Source: a virus. Taken from it: a DNA stretch of 43,527 nt. The translations under genes were made by a program, and so were the position numbers. The notes below the pieces were generated by a model, which saw only the letters and a list, made by a program, of their open reading frames with translations, had not been told where the DNA came from and did no database searches. Below, piece after piece: positions 38,633 to 43,527 of the stretch. The stretch spans positions 1 through 43,527 of IMG/VR virus record IMGVR_UViG_3300024932_000048. One strand, written 5' to 3'. Numbering within the stretch: position 1 is the stretch's first letter; each line of letters starts with the position of its first letter.

Positions 38633-40168
38633 ATGAATATCATCGATTCAAGAACCGGAAAGCCTTTTGCCGCCAGTCAGCCTATTTTTGATGAGGTGGC
38701 CACTACTGAAAACGGCCGGGACATCACTCTAGGCTATGTCGATAGTCTGCCTTTATTGCCGACAACTGACCCGATCCAGAAGCAGCGCGGCTTCGATCTG
38801 CGCGTTTACGCCGAAACTCGCCGTGACGATCAGGTACAAACGGCCTTGCAACAGCGCAAATTGGCGTTAACCGGTAAGGAGTGGAATGTGCTGGCCGGTG
38901 GCAGTAAGCGTCAGGATAAGGCGGCGGCAGATTTTATTACCGAGCAGCTGGGCAATATCAACTTTGATCGGGCTAATGAGAAGATGCTGGGGACAGGGTT
39001 GTTTTACGGCCATGCGATGGCGGAATGTTTGTGGGCCAGGGACGGGGCGAATATTGCCTTGGCTGATATTAAGGTCAAGAATGTCAGGCGGTTCGGTTTT
39101 GCGCCTAATGGCGATTTGCGTCTGCTGACGTCGGAGAATCCGATGGGCGAGGCGGTTCCCGATCGCAAGTTTTGGGCTTTTTCAACCGGCGGGGATGATG
39201 ACGATTCGCCGTATGGCCTGGGTTTGGCCCACTGGCTGTATTGGCCAACGTTTTTTAAGCGCAACGGTATTAAATTCTGGTTGATCTTTTTGGAAAAATT
39301 CGGCATGCCGACCGCTGTAGGCAAATATCCGCCGGGGTCTTTGCAAGCCGAAAAAGAAAAGTTGTTACATGCGTTGGCGGCTATCCAAACGGACAGCGGG
39401 GTCATTATTCCTGACGGCATGACCATTGATCTGTTGGAGGCGGCGCGTTCCGGTTCTGCTGATTATACGGCGCTGTATGACCGTATGGATGCGGCAATCA
39501 GCAAGGTGATTTTAGGCCATGCCAGTACGACGGACTCCACGGCCGGCAAGTTGGGCGGGGATAATATGGCCTCGGAAGTGCGCTCGGATATTACGGCGGC
39601 CGATGCGGATTTGATTTGCTCTTCGTTCAATCAATCTGTCGTTAAATGGTTGTGCGAGTGGAATTTTCCGGGGGCGGCGCAGCCTAAGGTGTGGCGTGAA
39701 GTGGAGGAAGCGGAAGACCTGAAGTCAAGAGTGGATAGGGATAAAGTGATTTACGATATGGGCTATAAGCCGACGTTGAAATATGTCACTGAAACGTATG
39801 ATATGGAGGTTGAGGCTGTTAAGCCGCCAGCACAGCCGCCGACCGATTCGCCGTCGGCGGATGCCACGGCTACGCCTGATGCTGCGTTTGCCGAGGCGGA
39901 TAGTATGCAGCCTGGGCCGGATGATGTTGATCCTACGCCGGTTTCGGCGATGACTGATCAGCTCGCGACCGAAGCCGGCGGTGCGTTTAAGACAATGATC
40001 GATCAAATTACTGCACTGGTGGATCAAGCTGATTCGTTAGAGGCATTGAGCGCTAAGCTGCTGGACGGTTATGGTGGCTTGGATAGTGATGAGCTGTCTA
40101 ATGTGATGGCGCTGGGGTTTGCTGCGGCTGAGCTGGCTGGGCGATTTGATGTGAGTGAGGGTGGCTGA
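38633..40168 (+). CDS. Portal protein (Mu gp29, DUF935)
   Basis: 511 residues. Starts with a DUF935 pattern (TLGYVDSLPLLPTTDPI; DLRVYAETRRDDQVQTALQQRKLALTGKEW), continues with FKRNGIKFWLIFLEKFGMPTAVGKY and ILGHASTTDSTAGKLGGDNMASEVRSD, all family hallmarks. Forms the dodecameric DNA gate of the head vertex. C-terminal 110 residues are acidic and Pro-rich. Overlaps the next gene by one base. Confidence 0.93.
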   Translation: MNIIDSRTGKPFAASQPIFDEVATTENGRDITLGYVDSLPLLPTTDPIQKQRGFDLRVYAETRRDDQVQTALQQRKLALTGKEWNVLAGGSKRQDKAAADFITEQLGNINFDRANEKMLGTGLFYGHAMAECLWARDGANIALADIKVKNVRRFGFAPNGDLRLLTSENPMGEAVPDRKFWAFSTGGDDDDSPYGLGLAHWLYWPTFFKRNGIKFWLIFLEKFGMPTAVGKYPPGSLQAEKEKLLHALAAIQTDSGVIIPDGMTIDLLEAARSGSADYTALYDRMDAAISKVILGHASTTDSTAGKLGGDNMASEVRSDITAADADLICSSFNQSVVKWLCEWNFPGAAQPKVWREVEEAEDLKSRVDRDKVIYDMGYKPTLKYVTETYDMEVEAVKPPAQPPTDSPSADATATPDAAFAEADSMQPGPDDVDPTPVSAMTDQLATEAGGAFKTMIDQITALVDQADSLEALSAKLLDGYGGLDSDELSNVMALGFAAAELAGRFDVSEGG

Positions 40169-40767
40169 TGGCTAAATTAGTGTCTGTGCTATTTGCCAGA
40201 ACCGACAGCAACTATAAAAGCATCAACGGCTGTGACGTTTGGGACATTAACCGCGACGCTTTACAGTGGCCGGGCGGAACGCCCGTTGTAGCCCATCCGC
40301 CCTGTCGCGCCTGGGGACAGTTAAGCCATATGGCTAAGCCCCGTAAAAATGAGAAGGAGCTGGCGCTATGGGCGGTTGATAGGGTTCGGGAATTTGGCGG
40401 CGTTCTGGAGCATCCCAAGCAGTCAAAGCTATGGGCGGCCAAGAAATTGCCGTTACCGAATGAGGTTGATGAGTTCGGCGGTTGGACGCTGCCTATCTTT
40501 CAATGTAATTTCGGACATACGGCGGAAAAGCCGACTTTTTTATATATCGTCGGCATTACCCCTGAATCCATGCCGTTGATGCCGGTATCGCCGGGGCCGG
40601 AGGCATGTATTATCGGTTCTCATGGGCGGCGCTCCGATGGTAGCCGCTTGCAACCCGGCGATTACGGCTATCGAAAGTCATGTTTCAGGCCCGATAGGGA
40701 ACATACGCCGCCTAAATTAGCCGAATATCTGGTAGACATAGCCAGGCTGTGTGAGCCATGCCGTTAA
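40168..40767 (+). CDS. Conserved phage protein with PPC motif, inserted between portal and MuF
   Basis: 199 residues. The N-terminal part runs VSVLFARTDSNY, VVAHPPCRAWGQLSHMAKPR and VDRVREFGGVLEHPKQS, resembling motifs of cytosine-C5 methyltransferases (PPC) but lacking the SAM-binding FxGxG and other motifs; the C-terminus has Cys/Arg-rich ends. It is found, as I recall, as a free-standing gene in many phages without known role. It overlaps the portal stop and MuF start, so it is a true operon member. Nucleotide or DNA modification is one possibility. Confidence 0.6.
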   Translation: MAKLVSVLFARTDSNYKSINGCDVWDINRDALQWPGGTPVVAHPPCRAWGQLSHMAKPRKNEKELALWAVDRVREFGGVLEHPKQSKLWAAKKLPLPNEVDEFGGWTLPIFQCNFGHTAEKPTFLYIVGITPESMPLMPVSPGPEACIIGSHGRRSDGSRLQPGDYGYRKSCFRPDREHTPPKLAEYLVDIARLCEPCR

Positions 40768-41930
40768 CTATATCTCCTACCCAGACTGCTTTTAACGCCA
40801 GAGGCGACGGCAGTTTTAAATTGCCGTTCCCGGAACAAATCGATTTTTTTAGGCAGAAGCAAAACCTGCCTACCGAGCGTTACGATGACATTCTAAAAGA
40901 GGCGCATGATCGCGCGTTTGTGGTGGCCGGGGCAATGAAAGCTGATCTGTTGAATGATCTGCGCAAAGCGGTGGACAAAGCCATCGCCGAGGGCAAGACC
41001 ATTGACTGGTTTCGAAAGGAATTCGAGGCGATTGTGCAGAAACACGGCTGGGAAGGTTGGACGGGTAGCGATACTAAGGCCGGACGCGACTGGCGGACTC
41101 GGGTGATTTACAAAACCAATTTGTCGGCCAGTTATGCCGCCGGCCGCTGGCAACAATTACACGATCCCGATCTGCTTAAAGGTCGTCCTTACTGGAAATA
41201 TATTCATAACGATACGGTCCAGCACCCGCGCGAACTCCATGTAGCATGGTCAGGGACGGTGCTGCGCTATGACGATCCGTGGTGGCACACGCATTTTCCT
41301 CCCAATGGCTGGGGCTGCCGTTGCCGGGTTGCGGCGGTTACCGCCGATGAGTATACAGGCGCAAAACCGCTCAGTGGCGATACTTATACTTATATAAATA
41401 AGGATGGCAAGATGCGTACCGTACTCAATAGGGTCGATCCAGATTGGGATTACGCGCCGGGGAAAAGCAATCTTGACAAGTTGATAGGCTTTCGACAGCA
41501 AAAAATGGAAAACCTGCCTTGGCAATTGGCCCGTTCAAATGTGATGGATTTGGTCAACAGCTCTATTTTTGCTCGCTTCTTTAGCGGTGAGCTGCACGGT
41601 GAGTTTCCGGTCGCGGTGCTGCCGGTTGAGGATCAGGCGTTATTGGGTTCGGATACTGCGACGGTGTTGCTGTCGCAGCATTCTTTGTCCACGCACTTGC
41701 TTAGTCACCCTGAAATAGGTTTGGCGGATTATCGTAAGATACAGACCATTTTGGAAGAGGGTGAGGTTTATCGCCAAGGCGATGAGCGTTTGATTTATCT
41801 GGCGCTGGACGGTGTTATCTATCGGGCGGCATTAAAACGCACGATGGACGGACAGAAGAATTATTTTTTGACGCTGTTTATCGATGAGCGTGGCAAACCG
41901 CCGGGCGGGGCTGTAAAAGTTGAACGGTGA
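40758..41930 (+). CDS. MuF-like minor head protein (gp30) with extra C-terminal domain
   Basis: 390 residues. Residues about 40-195 are the Phage_Mu_F domain, ending with the hallmark HPRELHVAWSG ... WWHTHFPPNGWGCRCR (157-190). Residues about 283-380 are an added domain (LLSQHSLSTHLLSHPEIGLADY, IQTILEEGEVYRQGDERLIYLAL) resembling the phage Barnase-EndoU-ColicinE5-RelE (PBECR) nuclease group often fused to MuF. MuF sits at the portal vertex and may be injected. The nuclease call is tentative. Confidence 0.88.
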   Translation: MPLTISPTQTAFNARGDGSFKLPFPEQIDFFRQKQNLPTERYDDILKEAHDRAFVVAGAMKADLLNDLRKAVDKAIAEGKTIDWFRKEFEAIVQKHGWEGWTGSDTKAGRDWRTRVIYKTNLSASYAAGRWQQLHDPDLLKGRPYWKYIHNDTVQHPRELHVAWSGTVLRYDDPWWHTHFPPNGWGCRCRVAAVTADEYTGAKPLSGDTYTYINKDGKMRTVLNRVDPDWDYAPGKSNLDKLIGFRQQKMENLPWQLARSNVMDLVNSSIFARFFSGELHGEFPVAVLPVEDQALLGSDTATVLLSQHSLSTHLLSHPEIGLADYRKIQTILEEGEVYRQGDERLIYLALDGVIYRAALKRTMDGQKNYFLTLFIDERGKPPGGAVKVER

Positions 41931-42009
41931 CTCACCGCGCGGGAGGCACCCGCGCTTGCCCTCATCAATCGCTGCTGCGAAAGGGGTCGGCAGCCGAGCC
42001 GACGGTGAG
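41931..42009 (+). ncRNA. Candidate structured RNA (cloverleaf-like) upstream of gpG gene
   Basis: Closing stem CTCACC (41931-41936) with GGTGAG (42004-42009); inner stems GCGCGGG/CCCGCGC (41937-41943 with 41949-41955), CCC/GGG with CGC/GCG (41959-41985) and GTCGGC/GCCGAC (41986-41991 with 41998-42003). All stems nest without conflict in 79 nt. Not a tRNA (no T-arm consensus) and no T-run follows. Could be a translational control element or a REP-type element. Confidence 0.45.
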
Positions 42010-42032
42010 CGGGTTAAGTATAAATCAATCAT

Positions 42033-42482
42033 GTGGCAATCATGGAAATAATCTACGACGACGCTGAGGTAATCGCTGCTCTGCAACGTCTGCGCGATAG
42101 GGTGGGTAATATTCGCCCGGCGCTGGCCGAGATTGGCGAGATGATGACTGAGTCTACCAAGCGCCGGTTTGGTACGACAACCAGTCCTGATGGGGTGCTT
42201 TGGGCAGCTAATAGTGATGTTACTATTGATCGAAAAGGCCACGCTAGGCCACTAACAGGCGAAACCGGTGAGTTAATGGATAGCATTCATTATCAACTGT
42301 ATGGGCATTATGCTGTGGAGATAGGGAGTAATAAGGATCAAGCGGCTATGATGCAGTTTGGCGGTACGAAAGAGGAGTTCCCGCATTTGTGGGGCGATAT
42401 CCCGGCTCGTCCATATTTAGGTATTTCGGCGGCTGATAAAACAGAGGTGCTCGGTATTATTGAGCGTCATTTGAATTTATGA
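42033..42482 (+). CDS. Virion morphogenesis protein (Mu gpG / phage_tail_S-like)
   Basis: 149 residues from a GTG at 42033; the ATG at 42042 is equally plausible since neither has a clear ribosome site. Family pattern: LQRLRDRVGNIRPALAEIGEMMTESTKRRF, PDGVLWAAN, MDSIHYQLYGHYAVEIGSNKDQAAMMQFGGTK and RPYLGIS. Mu gpG completes tail joining or regulates head size. It is normally followed by the I protease; here it is followed by Com-Dam and I lies at the other end of the window. Confidence 0.85.
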   Translation: MAIMEIIYDDAEVIAALQRLRDRVGNIRPALAEIGEMMTESTKRRFGTTTSPDGVLWAANSDVTIDRKGHARPLTGETGELMDSIHYQLYGHYAVEIGSNKDQAAMMQFGGTKEEFPHLWGDIPARPYLGISAADKTEVLGIIERHLNL

Positions 42483-42488
42483 TTTAAG

Positions 42489-42592
42489 ACGGTGCGACTA
42501 TTAAGGGTGTTACTGCACTATTAATAGCCACCTCTCGCAGAACCAGCCTGCGTTTGGCCTAGGCACCGTGCTGTGTACACAGCGGAGCTAGG
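42489..42592 (+). ncRNA. Candidate structured leader RNA of the com-dam operon
   Basis: In the 131-nt gap before com: ACGGTGC (42489-42495) pairs with GCACCGT (42563-42569); inside are CTATTAA/TTAATAG (42498-42504 with 42521-42527) and CGCAG/CTGCG (42536-42540 with 42548-42552). Next is a 14-bp perfect palindrome GCTGTGTACACAGC (42570-42583), enclosed by CCTAG/CTAGG (42558-42562 with 42588-42592), which competes in part with the first stem. Alternative folding suggests control of com/dam translation, as RNA structure controls mom in Mu. Confidence 0.5.
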
Positions 42593-42613
42593 TTATCACG
42601 CGAGCGTTATAAG

Positions 42614-42769
42614 ATGGAAATTCGTTGCGGGAAATGTAGTAAAAAGTTGGCTGAAGGCGAGTTTATTTGTTTATCGATAAAATGCCCGAGGTGCGGTGCG
42701 ATTAATCATCTGAAGGCCATCGAGCCTCTCATCAGTACGCCTAGAGCGTCAGACAAAGAGGTTTTATAA
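42614..42769 (+). CDS. com: Com-like zinc-finger translational activator
   Basis: 51 residues, too short for most gene callers. Zinc finger C5-x2-C8 and C24-x2-C27 (RCGKCSKKLAEGEF, KCPRCGAINHLKAIEP), matching the Mu Com family. In Mu, Com binds mom mRNA and unmasks its start codon. Here the stop overlaps the start of the Dam gene (TAATG), so coupling or Com binding probably sets dam expression. Confidence 0.9.
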   Translation: MEIRCGKCSKKLAEGEFICLSIKCPRCGAINHLKAIEPLISTPRASDKEVL

Positions 42770-43527
42770 TGGTAAATCCAATGATTCCCTGGGTAGGCGG
42801 TAAAAGGCGTTTGGCCAAACACATTCTGCCAATGTTCCCTGCTCATGAGTGTTATGTTGAGCCGTTTTCTGGCGGCGCGGCGCTATTTTTCATGAAAGAG
42901 CCGGTGCGTGTTGAGGTAATCAATGATATTAACGGTGAGTTGGTTAATCTATATCGTGTTGTGCAAAATCATTTAGAGGAGTTTATCCGGCAGTTTAAGT
43001 GGTCGCTAGTCAGTCGGCAGATGTATAAGTGGCTTAAGCTGGCGCACGTTGAAACGTTGACCGATATCCAAAGGGCGGCAAGGTTTTACTATCTGCAAAA
43101 AATGGCTTTCGGCGGTAAGATCTCGGGGCAGACATTTGGTACGGCTACCACGAGCGCGCCCAGGTTAAATTTGCTGCGGATCGAGGAAGAGTTATCGGCG
43201 GCTCATTTGCGGTTATCTCGTGTGTATATTGAGCATTTGGCGTGGGATGATTGTATTCGTCGGTATGACAGGCCGCACACGCTATTTTATTTAGACCCGC
43301 CGTATTGGGGGACCGAAGGTTATGGCGTTGTTTTTGAATTTGATCAGTATGCCAGGATGGCTGAATTAGCCGGATCAATCAAAGGCAGTATGATTATTTC
43401 GGTTAACGATATCCCTGAGATGCGGCAAGTATTTTCAGGTATGGAAATGTCGGTGGTTGATATTAAATATACTGTAGGCGGTAAGCAGGGCAAATCCGCG
43501 AAGGAATTAATTATCCGCAATTTTTAG
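42769..43527 (+). CDS. dam: DNA adenine methyltransferase, D12 class (Dam-like)
   Basis: 252 residues. WVGGKRRLAKHI (8-19) and EPFSGGAALFF (31-41) form the SAM-binding motif I region; DPPY at 176-179 is catalytic motif IV. Lacks a restriction partner nearby. It replaces Mu mom as the DNA-modification gene behind Com, so it probably protects phage DNA from restriction or alters repressor/transposase site methylation. Ends exactly at the window edge. Confidence 0.93.
   Translation: MVNPMIPWVGGKRRLAKHILPMFPAHECYVEPFSGGAALFFMKEPVRVEVINDINGELVNLYRVVQNHLEEFIRQFKWSLVSRQMYKWLKLAHVETLTDIQRAARFYYLQKMAFGGKISGQTFGTATTSAPRLNLLRIEEELSAAHLRLSRVYIEHLAWDDCIRRYDRPHTLFYLDPPYWGTEGYGVVFEFDQYARMAELAGSIKGSMIISVNDIPEMRQVFSGMEMSVVDIKYTVGGKQGKSAKELIIRNF

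Noticed and set aside
41931-42009. Hammerhead ribozyme or tRNA in the cloverleaf-like gap
   Set aside because: Core residues of the hammerhead (CUGANGA...GAAA) are not matched and there is no T-arm or CCA-compatible acceptor stem.
1-43527. CRISPR arrays, tRNA or rRNA genes, IS elements
   Set aside because: No regularly spaced repeats, no tRNA-like cloverleaf with consensus arms, and no transposase other than the MuA-like one were found by eye.

Overview
The window is almost entirely one Mu-like (transposable, Saltoviruses-type) siphophage genome, presumably a prophage in a gammaproteobacterium. The transposition pair (MuA-like DDE transposase 25146-26909, MuB-like ATPase 27672-28832), Ner, GemA, Mor, the gp25-gp30/G head module, the I-protease/capsid module and Com-Dam all belong to the Mu family. 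The tail has a long tape measure and a tube protein but no sheath, so it is siphovirus-like (B3/D3112 style). Palindromic extragenic repeats of types I associate with methanotrophic Methylococcales are scattered through it; that host guess is weak. No host flank or phage end is recognisable: the window starts and stops exactly at gene ends.

Layout. (i) 1-19351, minus strand, read right to left: protease/scaffold I, decoration protein, major capsid, gp35/gp36-like genes, a diversity-generating retroelement (DGR), gp37-like terminator, tail tube, tape measure, tail tip and fibre genes. (ii) 19352-20950: accessory strip of very small genes, two of them ending in attC-like (integron cassette) sites. 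(iii) 20956-31858: immunity and early region: leftward c-type repressor, then rightward ner, small early genes, transposase A, target-selector B, DUF3164, GemA, Mor. Small leftward genes overlap two early genes tail to tail. (iv) 31859-33965: accessory block with a secreted DUF4352-like moron and a C4-antisense-RNA/antirepressor module. (v) 33966-43527, plus strand: amidase, holin candidate, nested spanins, zinc finger, gp25/26-like proteins, small and large terminase, portal, MuF, gpG-like protein, Com and Dam.

The strongest discovery is the DGR at 13106-15783. The 104-bp template repeat (TR) and variable repeat (VR) differ at 15 positions; 14 of these are adenines in the TR read on the coding strand, the signature of adenine-specific mutagenic retrohoming. 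The order target(VR)-avd-TR-RT is that of Bordetella phage BPP-1, but here the cassette sits between head-completion genes and tail genes rather than among the fibre genes.

Other points of note: integron-type attC sites inside a Mu-like phage; a well-supported C4 antisense RNA with both target sites visible; a possible toxin-type C-terminal domain on MuF; two structured intergenic RNAs flanking the gpG gene; a nested scaffold start inside the protease gene; and the head genes G and I, neighbours in Mu, lying at opposite ends of divergent transcription units.
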